The position numbers were made by a program, and so were the translations under genes. From assembly GCA_037957365.1 (NCBI GenBank), contig JARHVA010004254.1, positions 1,446,001 through 1,510,000 of the forward strand: DNA of 64,000 nucleotides. Reading direction: 5' to 3'. The DNA is from Torreya grandis (lineage: Eukaryota > Streptophyta > Pinopsida > Cupressales > Taxaceae). Numbering within the stretch: position 1 is the first letter of the stretch; every line of letters starts with the position of its first letter. Of this stretch, positions 37,801 through 49,643 are shown piece by piece. The notes beneath the pieces are model-generated. The model saw nothing but the letters and a program-made list of their open reading frames with translations, was not told the DNA's origin and did no database searches.

Positions 37801-38939
37801 AGGTAATAAGCCTAGAGACACCTATAGGCCTGTTATGGGCAAATGAGAGAAAGGGTATGCTTATGATGGATGATAAGTGATAAATAGGTTTTTATAACAC
37901 CAAGGTAAGTATTAATTATCTATATAACACTTTTAAAGATCACCAAAATTCCAAAAATATAGTGGAATAAGATCCATCCTCAAAATGCAGTCAAGAGACC
38001 TAATGCACACCTATAACCAAAGGCAATTTTTGGCATAAACATAAGGAAAAAAGTGAAAGGTTTGGATTGATAATGAATAATTAATTTGTGTGGGAATCAT
38101 GAGAGTCATTTTAAGGTGTTGAGGATGTTTAAAGGTTTATTTAAAAGACACGTAAACCTATAGCCTATTTCATAGTTCTAAAATACATTCAAAATCTTGA
38201 AAATTGGCATGCTAGAGAGTTTTGAAGATTGTTCAAGAGAAAATAACTATTATAAAGGTTGATGGAAGTTGGGTAATACCTAAAAAAATTCTCAAAAAGT
38301 TTTTAACTTATATAAAACTCTTTGTATCCCTTTTTGTTCACTCTCAGCCTATACAAGCCTGTGTCATGACCAACCTACGACAAAAAACTTGCATTTTGCA
38401 TAACTTGAGTTTCAAATATTGGATGAATTTATTTGATGTGACCTTTAATATTTTTTTATTTTTGGATCAGTATTGTATGATATTTTATGGTATATATAAC
38501 TATATGCTTTCTTTAGGCCTAATTAAGCCCAATTGTGAGAGAAGGTGTTGAGTTAATAAGTATGCATTAGAAGTTGGGTCATGAAAATTTGGGTGAAGCT
38601 AAAATAAGATAAATGGAACTCAAATATTCCTTTATTTTTATTATAAGTGATGTATATATTTCAAACCTTGGACATTTATGCCAAAATTAGGTTGTAAGGA
38701 ATAGGTCTCAAAGGGAACAAATTTGAGAATTATGAATAGAATTATAGAATAGAGGTGGAAATATGATTTATTATATGTCTTAAACAAGTGTAAAAGACAA
38801 AAATATGTAGTTAGATCCCAAGGATGACTTTTCACTTTGTAATCAATCATAAGAGGTAGTTTAAAGAGCTTAAGGATGAACAATCAATAAAGGCAAAATT
38901 CCTACACCACCTTGAGAATATCATCATCAAATAAAGTGC
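31867..38939. other. Unassigned LTR-like non-coding DNA
   Basis: I find no reverse transcriptase, gag or host-gene motif over this 7-kb stretch. A good plus-strand TATA motif, GCTATAAAAACCCTAGC, is at 33,502-33,518, preceded by pyrimidine-rich DNA, as in LTR promoters. The open frames at 34,928-35,212, 36,367-36,585 and 38,222-38,551 lack any recognised domain and have no gene-like context. The stretch from about 35,800 on may be the U3 of the giant LTR that ends at 39,711. Confidence 0.4.
33502..33512 (+). promoter_or_regulatory. TATA-box-like site
   Basis: CTATAAAAACC matches the plant TATA consensus. It is preceded by CTCTCACACTACTC. No downstream gene is visible, so it most likely belongs to a decayed LTR. 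Confidence 0.4.
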
Positions 38940-39711
38940 ACACATGTTGAAGAGAGATTTTATAACTATTTATTGGTATGTTTTATTTATTTATAACTTG
39001 TTTCATCATGAGATGACACTTTTCATAGGCTTATCTAATGCTTATCTTCTCTCTCATTCTCATTCTCTTCTATATGTATTGCCTTATTTGGAATTGTAAT
39101 GGATCCATCCACTAGGATTATGGTATAACCCTACTATTTTGTATACCTATTGATCAATATATGACTATTTTTACCTCCTTATATGGATGTATGCAGTGTG
39201 AAAGATTGAATGGTTGATCTAAACAAGTGTAGACTTAGCTCACCTTTTTTTAATCCTATTCTTCTTGCCTTCTTGAAAGTTGTTTCTCTATTGCAGGTTG
39301 TGAAGAGTGTCCTCAGGGGTTCCATGTGGGTTAGAAATGGAAAATATGTTCCATTATAGTCTTATATTACCTTAATTTTTTTAAATCATTGATGTGATAG
39401 GTTATCTTTAGGATAAGTGTATGTTTCATGCAATCCTATAGGTCTTAGTACACATGCAAATTAGTGGTAGTGGTCATAAAACTTGGTGTATCACCCCCTT
39501 AGTTCATAGTTTCTTCCTTCCTTTTCCTTACAAGTTAATAGATTAGTGATTGGACCTAATTGATACATCAAGGGAGTTATCCCTTATCTATAGGTTAAAT
39601 CCATTCATTAGGTCACCCACAACTTAGGATTGTTCCCATGTGTAGCTTAGAGTGAGAGGAATTGAAACACCCTCTTGATGGGTGTAAATTTAAGCTATAA
39701 CAATGTCAACA
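38940..39711 (+). repeat. 3' end of a giant LTR related to the LARD LTR
   Basis: It shares, in the same order, blocks with 18,160-18,904: a CTCTCTCATTCTCATTCTC tract, TTGGTGTATCAC, CTTTTCCTTACAAG, TACATCAAGGGA and the AGGCTACCCAAAACCTATAGG equivalent. It ends GTCAACA at 39,711, like the CAACA terminus of the family. The left end was not found. Confidence 0.6.
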
Positions 39712-41000
39712 CAACAAGTTTGTATAAACCTACTTGATTCCAATCAATTGTTAAATTTAAAAAATTGTATTCAATAACATAATCATAATGCAAATTATGA
39801 CATAATGTCATAAACTTGTTAATATATAATAAAATAAATAATATTTAATCATTATAAATCAATTATGACCTCAATAGAATAATAAATAATAATTTATAAC
39901 ATAACAAGTTTTGAAATTGAATTTAGTAAGCTTCATAGTGAAGGCAAGGTTAAGATTCAATATGAATTAAACCAAACTCGCAACAATTTCCCATCAACAC
40001 CACAGAGTACAATCAACTTCTACATCAAATGCCACACATGTATCTAACAATGTTTAGCCAACTTTATGCCACATGTGATTATATAACCAGCTATTTATGA
40101 AATAATAACAATTATTTTTAACTTGTATTCTAACTTATTTCCACATTTTATATTCAAATAATCACCATGCCACATATGAATGTACAACCAACTATTTGAG
40201 CAATAATAACCACTCTTTCTAATCACCCAATGGAAAGGATAACACCACATTAAGAATCCTAGTTTTCCAAACATTTCCAAAACCAAATACACCAAAAAAT
40301 ACTCCATTTACACATAAACTTAATTATCACACACAACTATCACACTAAACATATATGTTCCATTTTAACATCCATTGATAAATGCAAAGCTATAATTTAT
40401 TTTTACACACATAACCATGCAAAATGGCAAGCAGAATATTTTTGCACATAAACATTTAAAATAAAACAACCATTTATCAATTATATGCATAGCCATGAAA
40501 TAAAGGCAACCATTTATCAATTATATTCATATCCATGAAAGAAATACAACCATAATCAATTTACACCTAGCTGTTCAAAATCAAGACATCTAAAATTGAT
40601 TTACATAGCCATAACAATATTAATCCAAATAGATTTTTATAGTCATTTAAGCATAAAGCCATGATTCCTTTTTACACACACAAAAATTAAAAATGACAAA
40701 TTTGTAATTCTTTCATGCTAATATCTATTCAAAATGACAATGCCATAATTATTTTACACAACCATTATATAATATAAAATAATATACTATTTACACATAA
40801 TTGAATGCACCAACATTATGCCTTTTATACATAGTCATAGTTCTTATTTGTTTATATATCCATAATAAAAATACAACCACAATCCATTACCATAACCATA
40901 CAAGATAAACACAACCATTTATCAATTTAGACACACCATATAAAATAAATACAACCAAATAAGTTTACACAACCCTTACAAAAATGTGCAACCATACCAT
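39712..41000. repeat. A/C-rich degenerate repeat zone
   Basis: Phrases such as TTTACACA..ACCATT, ACAACCATTTATCAATTA (40,467; 40,508; 40,912) and CATAGCCATGAAA recur irregularly. Two adjacent units at about 40,464 and 40,505 are near-identical over about 40 bp. The whole is A/C-rich on the plus strand and non-coding. It may be a leader or U3 repeat of an unidentified element. Confidence 0.6.
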
Positions 41001-41326
41001 TTTACACAACTATTACTGAATGCACAAAGAATGCCAAACCCTAACAAGATTTAAATGATATAGGATTAGTTATGTTCCTACTTGGAATGATTTATAGAGG
41101 GTATAAGATGTTTGAAATTCCTTACCATCTTCCTCATTTCTCCCAATTTACATAGCCCTTACAAAAAGGCATAGACATAACATTTTACACAACTATTATT
41201 GAATGCATAGAGTAATGCTAAAACCCATCAAAATTTAAATTCTATAGGTTTAGTTATGTTATTGCCTAGAATTATTTATAGAGGGTAGAAGATGTTTTAA
41301 CTTTCTTACCATCTTCCTCATTCCTT
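40973..41326 (-). repeat. 184-bp tandem duplication with TATA-like sites
   Basis: 40,973-41,141 and 41,157-41,326 are direct copies, sharing CCCTTACAAAAA, CATTTTACACAACTATTA, ATAGG.TTAGTTATGTT and GATTTATAGAGGGTA. On the minus strand both carry a TATA-like CCCTCTATAAAT, so a promoter region may have been duplicated. Confidence 0.72.
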
Positions 41327-41599
41327 TGAAGAGCATAACCCCTTTTTATTATTTATGGCTATGACTAAATATCCCTCAAACTAGTGTTGAAATCCCAACT
41401 CTCATTATACATTCATTAAATGTGTTAGAATGAATAAGAATTCACAATTAATCATTACAATAGAGAGAAAATTTAAGTAACTCTTCATGTGCTTTCATTA
41501 TAAAGGAAAAAAATGAACTACATGGATAGTAAGAAAAGGTTCCTTATTTGGTGAGCTCTAATTAATTGGAAAAACTACTCAAGGAAGGGTCTATTATAT

Positions 41600-43463
41600 T
41601 TATAGCATAATTATTTTGTCTAGTAGTTCAACCATCACAAGTGGAAACATCACTAGACCTTCAAACTATAATTGGCCATCAATCTAAGTATTTGGAGATA
41701 TGCATAAAAAACTTCTACATAAAAGTGATCATGACCATTCCATTGAACTATTATTGGGAAGTAGATACCTGTATGTACAAAAGAGTGAGATTTACCATAT
41801 GGTACAATAGATGCTATAATGAGTTACTATTTGACATAGTTAGAGTGTTTATTATTTTTTGATGGTAATAGTCTATAAGAAGGATGATAATTGGCACATG
41901 TTCTTAGACTAAAATGAACTAAATAAACTCATTTTCAAATATATGTTTCCTAATACTATAATTTTTTATTTTATAAATGAGTTGCATGGAGCTATTTTTT
42001 GTACAAAACTAGATCTTAGATCTGGGTATCATCAAATTAGAATTATGGAAGAAGACATTCCAAAAAAAAGAAATCATACACATGAGGGACATAATGAAAT
42101 TTTGGTTATGCATTTTGGCCTCACTAGTGCTTATTCTACATTTCAAAGTTTGATGAATTCCATAGTTTGGCCATTTTTTTAGAAACTTTGTATTGGTGCT
42201 CTTTGATGATATATTGATCTATGGTAAAACATGGGAAGACCATCTTTGTCAAGCTTTAAAAACTCTCAAGCAACATGAAATTTATGAAAAACCTTCTAAG
42301 TTTTATTCAAGAGTTAAGGATTACTTGGGTCACAATGTCTCTACAAAGAATTACAACTCGATCCTAACAAGATCAAGACCATGTTCTAATGTGAGGTACC
42401 TAAAACACTCAAGAATTTATAAGGATTTTTAGGATTTATAGGGTACTACCACAAATTTGTAAAAAATAAACATAGTATCACCACTCATATATCTATTAAA
42501 GAGGGATTCATTCCACTGGAATGAGGTAAAACTAAAGCTTTTAAGAAGCTAAATGAGACCAAGCGCACCACTCCAATTCTTTCCCCTCAAAATTTTTCCA
42601 AAATGTTAATTATTGAGTGTGATGCTTTAGGATATGGTATGGGTGTTGTACTCATGAAATAAGGTAGGCCCCTTACTTTTAAAATTTACCAACTATAAAT
42701 TACTTAATTCCATTTATGAGAAATAAATGTTGTCTATTCTTCATGCAGTTAAGAAGTGGTGGCCTTATCTAATGGGAAGATAATTTAAAGTGAAGATAGA
42801 TCTTGATAATCTGAAATACTTATTGGAACAAATGATTTACATATACTAACAATAGAAATGGGTCACTAAGATGTTGGGTTATGAATTTGAAATCATTTAC
42901 AATAAAATTAAAGAGAATGTAGTGGTAGATGCACAATCTTAGAGGGATGAAAACACATAGGCATTGTTGTGTACCATGTACATAATACATGTAGATTGGG
43001 TAGATGAGGCAAGATCATAATGAAAATATGACACTGATATATGGAATCTCATTCAACAACTTCAATAAGATTCAACCACATTGGATAAATTTGTATAAAA
43101 GGGCGACTCCCTTTGGTACAAGGATATAATATACATTTACAAAAATTTTGGCCTCAAGTATAATATTATCGAGGTAATATATGCCTCATAAATTGAGGAA
43201 CATTTAGGAGTATTGAAAACCAGTCCTAGGATTAAGCAACATTTATTTGGTAAGGGATCAAAGGTGATGTACAAAAAATGTGGTTAAATATTAGGTGTGT
43301 CCACAAGATAAAGGTTAAAATATTAAAACCCTTAGTATTTTTCATCCACTATCTATTCTTAAAAATATGTGGGAGGAGGTATCCTTGGATTTCATCTATA
43401 ATGAAATTACTTAGATGTTTACAAAATGGAATACTATATCATAGAAATAATATCAAAATATAT
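41600..43463 (+). pseudogene. Chromovirus pol fragment (RT, RNase H, integrase start)
   Basis: Frames on the plus strand give, in order: ELHGAIFCTKLDLRSGYHQI (about 41,976-42,035), the RT fingers/palm motif; [18 protein letters not shown] (cf. [17 protein letters not shown]); the catalytic FDDILIYGKTWEDHL at 42,199-42,243; an RNase H opening IIECDALGYGMGVVLMK near 42,610-42,660; KWWPYLMGR; and an integrase zinc-region remnant, EEHLGVLKTSPRIKQHLFGK, at 43,195-43,255. Similarity stops at about 43,450 near ISKY, the integrase FSKYAHF motif, where a minus-strand LTR starts. The 5' side (gag, protease, LTR) is missing. About ten stops and some frameshifts inactivate it. Sequence is close to 50,770-52,060. 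Confidence 0.88.
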
Positions 43464-43742
43464 TGATAAAAAATAATAATTGATATAGGAGTAGAATGCT
43501 TGATAAATATAACTGAGCCACTTTGAAGGGAAACCTCCACAATAATGTAATGAGAAAATAATTTTAAATATGATCCTCAAATACTAGCCACTATCTCCTA
43601 TATACAATCCACTTATCCATGGTTATTCCATATGCTGACCTTACAAAGAAAATAGAGAAATGTAAAAAGATAATATAAGATGTATGTAAGCCATAAGTTA
43701 GCCACACATATCCCTAGACATTCCATAGGTTAAGGTGTAGCA
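43464..43742 (-). repeat. Chromovirus 3' LTR, about 280 bp
   Basis: On the minus strand it begins TGCTACACC (the expected TGTTACACC with one change), directly after a polypurine tract, and contains GTGGAGGTTTCCCTTCAAAG and TGGCTCAGTTATAT. The same block occurs in the plus-strand LTRs near 49,550 and 52,725. The left end, ...TTATCA at 43,464, is my best estimate. Confidence 0.72.
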
Positions 43743-43757
43743 TTACCCTTCCCTTAA
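43743..43757 (-). other. Polypurine tract
   Basis: The minus strand reads AAGGGAAGGGTAA immediately before the LTR start TGCTACACC. It follows the tail of the chromodomain frame, as in related chromoviruses. Confidence 0.7.
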
Positions 43758-45200
43758 GAACAAAATTATCCTCAACATTAAATCAACCCTTTATTTTGCT
43801 ACAATAATGACTGATCCTCCCATGTTGTATCTTCACAATATAGATTTTTCCATTTGATCAAATACTTCTTAATCACTCTAGTCTATATTTAATTAGTGCA
43901 CATTTGAAAGATCTCTTAAATATATATAATAACCCTACCTTCCTCATCTAATATAGGTAAAGTAGTTTGAGTATAAAATCTATGTCTAATTACCTTCTTT
44001 AAGCAAGATACATGGAATATCAGATATATGCGAGTGGACTGGGGAAGTTCTAGGTTGTAGGCTTCATTACTATTTTTTTTCAAGATCTAATAAGGGCCAT
44101 AATACTTAGGAGCCAACTTATTATCATTTTTATATTACTTAAAATACATCTAATTATATGGATGTAATCGTGCAAATACCCAATCACCTATGTAAAAATT
44201 TTGCTCACCATGGTGTTGATTCACATGATGCTTCATTCGATTATGTGCCATGGCTAAATTTTCTTGAAAACTAGTGATACCTCCCATTGATGGTGAATGT
44301 GTTACTTAATATCTCAAACCTTAGGGTGGACCTTCAAGGTTTAAGTGATGGATGGGGGTGATATCCATACAAGGCCATAAAGGGAGACATTTTGGATGAA
44401 CTATGAACATAAGTATTATACCACCATTCAACAAATGGAAACCAATGAACCCATTTATCTTGTTTGTTATTATCAAAATAATAAAGATACCTTTATATAA
44501 TTTTTTTGACTACCTCTATTTATCCATAATACTGAGGATTATAAGATGAGATATGATCCAACTAGGTACTTAAACATACAAATAATTCAGTCCTAAAATT
44601 ACTAGTAAATATGGGATCTTGATCACTTATGATGATCTTTGGAGTACCATGCAATTTTTGAAATGTATTAAGAAAAGCATAAACTAATGTATTAGAAACA
44701 AATGCATATGATAAGGAAAAAAATGAGCATAGTTGGTGAGTCGATCCATAACTACCATGATAAAATTTTTACCTTCAAACTATGATAACCTAGTAAAGAA
44801 ATCCTTGGAAACCTCCTCCCAACTTTGGCTAAAGATGGATAAAGTCTACAAAAGTCATGGCGTCTTAATGGTCTCACCTTTTTTCTATTGATGTACCATG
44901 TATTTAGTCAATATTTCTAGACATCCCCCTTGATTCCTTCATAAAATAAATATTACTTGATTCTATGATATGTTTTCCTAAATCTTGAGTGACCTCTTTT
45001 TAGAGATGCACGAAGTTCCTACAAGATTTTGTTTGAGGGGAGAATCATTACAAAGGTATAATCTATATTTATATCATAATGTTTTCCCCTTCCATGTAAA
45101 TTTTTTATATCCCCGAGAACCCTACGTAATATTTTTAATTAGTAATGTTATCATTCTCCCAATCTGATCTTACTTCCTTTAGCCAATCTTCTTACCAAAT
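43745..45200 (-). pseudogene. Chromovirus integrase and chromodomain, decayed
   Basis: Minus-strand blocks: FQKLHGTPKIIISDQDPIFT then SNFRTELF (about 44,690-44,580), the integrase core S-D-R-D-x-x-F-T-S; SSYNPQYYG (cf. SSYHPQTDG) with the expected spacing; KWVHWFPFVEWWYNTYVHSS near 44,470-44,400; and MSPFMALYGYHPHPSLKP. Then LPQSTRIYLIFHVSCLKKVI, the end of integrase, and LDEEGRVI...RVIKKYLIKWKNLYCEDTTW, a chromodomain (about 43,930-43,790). The chromodomain is thought to steer insertion to chromatin. Stops occur roughly every 30 codons. Confidence 0.85.
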
Positions 45201-45279
45201 GATCATTGCACATAACAATGCCTCAACTAATTCATCCCTCTGAGATAGTGCATATGACACCAGATTATCTTTTCCTTTC

Positions 45280-45860
45280 TTATAGACTATTTAAAAATCA
45301 TATCCTAACATTGTAATCACCTATTTTTGATGTTTTTTAGAATAAAATTGTTGTTCTAGAAAATATTTGAGGCTATCATGACTAGTCTTTACCTAAAAGT
45401 GATGACCCATCAGCTAAGGTCTCCATTGCTTAATTGCATGAAAAATAATTATATTTTTATCATAGATTGACTTGAGCCTATTATTTCCCTTAAATTTATG
45501 TCTTTTAAATTTAATAGGTCTACCTTATTTCATTAGTATAGCCCTAATTCCATATCCTTATGCATCACATTGCATAATAAAAATTATGGGAATTTTAGGA
45601 GTATCCAAAATTGGAGTGATGCACATAGTTATTTTAAATTGTTAAAATGCCTTGGTGTCTATAGAATCCCACTAGAAATATTATTTATTTAATAAATATT
45701 TGAGCATGGATATGATGCTACCATAATTTTTGACAAACCTGTGATAATAACTAGTTAGCCCCAAAAATCCCCAGAGGTTCTTAAGGGTTTTGAGAACCTA
45801 CACTCCATCATCACTTGGATATTTTGAGGATAAAATTTCACTCATTCATGTGAAATAATA
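45280..45860 (-). pseudogene. Chromovirus RNase H, decayed
   Basis: Lies between the RT and integrase blocks on the minus strand. CNVMHKDMELGLY at about 45,575-45,537 corresponds to CDASxxGIGAVLxQ of gypsy RNase H; the catalytic Asp has become Asn (GAT to AAT type). Upstream it links to the RT connection (WG-stop-LVIITGLSKI, cf. FLGLTGYYRKFI). The frame is broken by stops. Confidence 0.7.
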
Positions 45861-45899
45861 TGACATAATTACTCCACCTATTATATTCCAAACTTACAT

Positions 45900-46500
45900 T
45901 TGGAAGGTTTGGCATAAAGTTTATGTTATTCCAAAATTGAGAGTACTTGTTTCACATTCTTCAAATGGTCTTCCCAATTTTTGTTGTAAATGAGGATGTC
46001 ATCAAAACACACCAACACAAAATTTATAAAAAATGGATTTAAAAAAATATTAATCAAACTCTAAAATGTATATGGTGCATTTATGAGGCTAAATAACATG
46101 ACCATAAACTCATAATGGCCTTCATGAGTTTTGAAAGCTATTTTAGGTATATCATCTTTGTGGATTTGAATATGATGATATCTAGAGAAAAGATATAACT
46201 TGGTAAAATAAAAAACTCCATGTAATTCATATATAAAATCATCAATTAATGGAATAGGAAACTTATCTTTGATGGTGTACTTGTGCAGTTCTATATAGTT
46301 TGATCACATCCTCCAAGTGTTATTCTTCCTCTATACCATGACCATTAGAGAGGATTATTCACTTTGGCTATGTTGGATTATTCCTACCTCCAACATCTCC
46401 TATACCATATTTTCAATTTCACACTTTTGAGCATAAGAATACTTGTAGGGTCTACTATTGAATGGTTTAATTATGGGAAGTAGCCTGATGGTATGATCAT
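45900..46500 (-). pseudogene. Chromovirus reverse transcriptase, decayed
   Basis: Minus-strand reading: FTKLYLFSRYHHIQIHKDDI (cf. FTKLDLRSGYHQIRM), then [20 protein letters not shown] (cf. [20 protein letters not shown]), then INFVLVCFDDILIYNKNWED with the catalytic F-D-D intact at 45,998-46,006. The RT would copy element RNA into DNA. Stops and Asp/Gly losses are present outside the FDD box. Confidence 0.88.
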
Positions 46501-46639
46501 GTGCTTGGATTGGTGGAAGTCATTTTGGCATGCCACCAAAGATAATAGAATGGACATCTAATACCATTTATAAATTAAGATGGGTAGAGTCCTTGGTTGG
46601 CTAAACTTGTATTTAAAACAAGTGCACCACAAGTCCTTC

Positions 46640-47035
46640 AATACATTTTTTAAGAATCTTCATCATCTAATGTGAACTAACCATTTGTGTAAATTTGACC
46701 CATAATCCAAAAAATTCAAAAGCCCTTTATTTTGAATGAAAGCACATGAATAGTTCTTATAAATCCATCTCAATAGTTCCCAAAGTAGTGATCCATTTCA
46801 TTCTTAAAACAATGCTAGTCCATCCCATGGTAATAACAAACATAAGATAATCTAACATGTTATCTCCCATATCAAGCTTAATATTATGGCATTTTATTGA
46901 ATAGTTGATGGTACCACCATCTGTAATCATGACCTAATTTTTTGAGCTAGGTAAATGAAATAGTTTAAATGAGGGTCTAACTTATTATTGATGAAGTTGT
47001 GTGTACTCCCAGAGTCAATCAACATAGTTACCTTC
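46640..47035 (-). pseudogene. Chromovirus retropepsin with intact DSG
   Basis: The minus strand encodes VTMLIDSGSTHNFINNKL; the catalytic DSGSTHNFI is at 47,016-46,990. This is the standard protease signature of gypsy elements (D-S-G-x-x-H-N-F-I). It lies between gag and RT in the right orientation. Downstream residues are interrupted by stops, but the active-site loop is unaltered, unlike the corresponding region of the gag-only element at 54,960. Confidence 0.85.
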
Positions 47036-48149
47036 TATTTCTTGAGGAAACCCACCACCTTAAGAGTTTGAGGAGTTATAATAATTAAAATTACATGATA
47101 GGTGTAGACATATAACTATTATCACTATTGTGATAAAATTTCAAGTCTAAATGACATTCTAAAATAATGCACAATCTAGACCAAAATCAATGAAATGCTC
47201 TAATTCATCTGCACATGTCAGATATAGGTATTGATTTATGCTCATGTATCCCTGAATAGGGTAATGTATTATTTATTACCATTATCATCCTTTAATTCAA
47301 ATACAACCAAATTATGACCAAGTAAATTGACATTTTTGACTATTTTGATTAAACATGCAATTAATTTCCAAGAATTGTAAAATACTAAGTAAAGTCATTA
47401 AGCAAATTAAATCAAATTAAGAGCTTAAGTGGAAAATCCATGAACAATTATTTAATATGTTTTATTGGAAATTCATAATTAAAAATATTTGGGCCATGAA
47501 ATCACCCATGAAATCATAAAAAGGGTGTCAATCACCAAGCATTAATGGAGATAAATATCAGGTTTAAGGCCAACCATTCCTTATTAAAGTTTTCTTATTC
47601 CAAAATATTAAATTTTTTTGTCCTCCTAGGACACACATCTTGATCTCAAGATGGATGATCCTAGTTGGTTCTCAACATTTTTAGAAAAGTATAAATACAT
47701 GAGCCACCATAGATTAAAAAAATAAGCTTTTTAGTGCAAACAAACTATGCAAAAATATTGATATAAAGAGCTTCACCAATTCCCCTAAATTTACCAATCA
47801 AAGGAGCCAAATCTATTGGTGCTAAAAGATATGATAGAGGCACTTTTATAACCACATTAACAAAGACTTGGAACACCAAATCCAGGCACAAACATGTTTA
47901 TGGACTATCTTTGAAGGATAACCACTTTGGGAGGGTATTGCTTATCTTGCTTTCCTCATCAATTTATTAATTTCATTGACATCTCCCATCGAGGGAGTGG
48001 GATTAACATGTTAGGTTATTTATTATTAATATTAGTTTTCCTTACTAACTCATGAACTAATTTGATTTGTAATCCTGATCTACAATAGGAAATAGTAGGT
48101 TGAGAATATTCATATTCATCCACAAGTTCATCCAAACCTACACCTTAGG

Positions 48150-49186
48150 CCTCATCATCTTCATCATCCTCATTGGCACCTTCAATGTAAAAAAACTTCT
48201 TTTCAACACAATGATGTCCTTTTCTCCATTTTTTATCACAACAAAAACACAAGCCTTTTACATGCCTCTCCTCAATTTGTTGAGGGGTCAATATGGTAGG
48301 TTGAGGAAGGGATGGAGTTAGGAAAGTGTGTTCACAGACATTAGTGAAAGGTATTCATTTTATCAACTCTTTTTGATCGACCATGCATGACCTTAGGATG
48401 GATTTAGATATTTAACTAATAATAAACATGTGAACCTGTAATTAGATGCTATCTTTGAGGCCACCCAAAAATAGGTCAATCAAATTTTATTTAATGATGT
48501 CTACCACATGTAAAGAGAGATTATAAAATTTATGAATATAATCCTTTATATTCCCTATCTAGTGTAGTTTGAATAACTGGCTAAAGTAGTTTTTTGAGAC
48601 ATTATTATGGTAGTGGAGATGCAAATCTTCAAAAAATATAGACCAAGAAACTAGGAGACCCTTTTTTTCTCTTGAGCACACAACCTTGATACCAAATGAA
48701 CTGCTTAGTTTCTAGATAGAGAGAGGCCACAACCACCTTTTGTGAACATGGAATCTGATGTATATCAAATAAAATTTCAATTTTAATGATCCATATGAGT
48801 GGGTCATTACCATCAAACTTATGCAAGTCCATTTTTGGCAACATCAACTTCAAACTTAGATTGGTGGTGTGATTGTTTAAAGGAGGAAAACCAAATGGGA
48901 GTGGTGGAGGGTTATTTTTTAAAGACAGAGCTATAAATTTGGACAATTTCCTAGTTAATTTTTTCAATTGATATTGTAATCCATTTAGATCCCATTTCAT
49001 CCCCATGATGTTCCCTTTAACCACATCAAGATCATCTTATGGTACCATACCATGTAACTCTAATTGAAGTTACTTAATTGCCTTTGACATATATAGATAA
49101 GAAATTTTGGACTCTATGTCATCCTTGTGAGGAATTTTAGGAGTTTGTTTCCATTTCCCAAATCTATGAGTGTTAGGATCAGCCAT
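48150..49186 (-). pseudogene. Chromovirus gag with CCHC zinc knuckle, decayed
   Basis: The chosen start, ATG at 49,186-49,184, gives MADPNTHRFGKWKQTPKIPH. The central part (49,024-48,629 is one 131-codon open frame) has LPKMDLHKFDGNDPLIWIIK, matching the gag pattern LPKxDLxKFDGxDPLxWI, then KVVVASLYLETKQFIWYQG (cf. ASFxLEGxALxWFQ). Near the C-terminus a zinc knuckle, GLCFCCDKKWRKGHHC (48,255-48,208), has all four ligands of C-x2-C-x4(W)-x-G-H-x-C type. Two stops fall before the central frame and more between it and the knuckle. Confidence 0.86.
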
Positions 49187-49205
49187 TATAGTTACCTCAC
49201 CAAGA

Positions 49206-49340
49206 TGAATCTAATGATTGCTAATGTGAACAAGGGTGAAAGTTTTTAGCCTAGAAAGTATACTGAATGAATATACCTTTGATATTATTTTATAGAGATG
49301 AATATAATGATTGATAATTTGCATAAGGGTAAAAAATTTC
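49206..49340 (-). repeat. Tandem duplication in chromovirus leader
   Basis: AATCTAATGATTGCTAATGT then GAACAAGGGTGAAAG at 49,208-49,242 recurs as AATATAATGATTGATAATTT then GCATAAGGGTAAAAA at about 49,301-49,335. The spacing is about 93 bp. It lies just upstream of the gag start on the minus strand. Confidence 0.7.
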
Positions 49341-49403
49341 CAAATTTTTTACTAATAAAAAAATCACTTCGAACAATACTGCAATGTATAAAAAGACACA
49401 CAT

Positions 49404-49629
49404 TTATATTTTCATTTATTAGTTTTACATGTTTCTCTAAACTAACCTAATAAGGATGAAGGAGTGTGACATTGTATCGATTAATAAGGATGGACAAGGC
49501 TCTCCAATAACATCATATTGAAAATTATAATCTTATTGTAATGTTGTGGAGGTTTCCCCATCAAAGTGGCTTCGTTATATATTTATTATTCTTTTCTTCT
49601 TCCATATATATTGAAATATTTTCATTACA
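49404..49629 (+). repeat. Chromovirus 5' LTR, 5' end missing
   Basis: Aligns with the later part of 52,504-52,808: TATTTTCATTTATTAGTTTTA, GGATGAAGGAGTGTGAC, TAAGGATGGACAAGGCTCTC, GTGGAGGTTTCCCC, TTCATTACA. The first roughly 75 bp of the LTR are missing, cut off by the neighbouring minus-strand element or a deletion. Confidence 0.8.
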
Positions 49630-49631
49630 AG

Positions 49632-49643
49632 TGATATCAAAGC
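49632..49643 (+). other. Primer-binding site (initiator Met type)
   Basis: TGATATCAAAGC, two G-to-A changes from TGGTATCAGAGC, two bases after the terminal CATTACA of the LTR. Confidence 0.75.

Larger units (their letters stand above)
43464..49400 (-). mobile_element. Chromovirus (Ty3/gypsy) on minus strand, 5' LTR not found
   Basis: Minus-strand order from the right is: gag (49,186), CCHC knuckle, protease, RT, RNase H, integrase, chromodomain, polypurine tract (43,743) and LTR (43,742-43,464). The chromodomain and gag types place it among chromoviruses, likely Tekay/Reina-like. The 5' LTR is absent: leader sequence runs into a plus-strand LTR that begins about 49,404. Stops are frequent, but every domain is readable, making this the most complete coding region in the window. 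It is inserted in the integrase of the plus-strand fragment to the left. Confidence 0.87.

Noticed and set aside
38222..38551. 109-codon plus-strand open frame
   Set aside because: No family match and atypical amino acid content; it lies in LTR-like DNA and is likely a chance frame.
31867..38939. Possible full LTR running from about 34,800 to 39,711
   Set aside because: The 3' end is convincing, but I could not find a TGTTG start with matching neighbours, so only the end is annotated.
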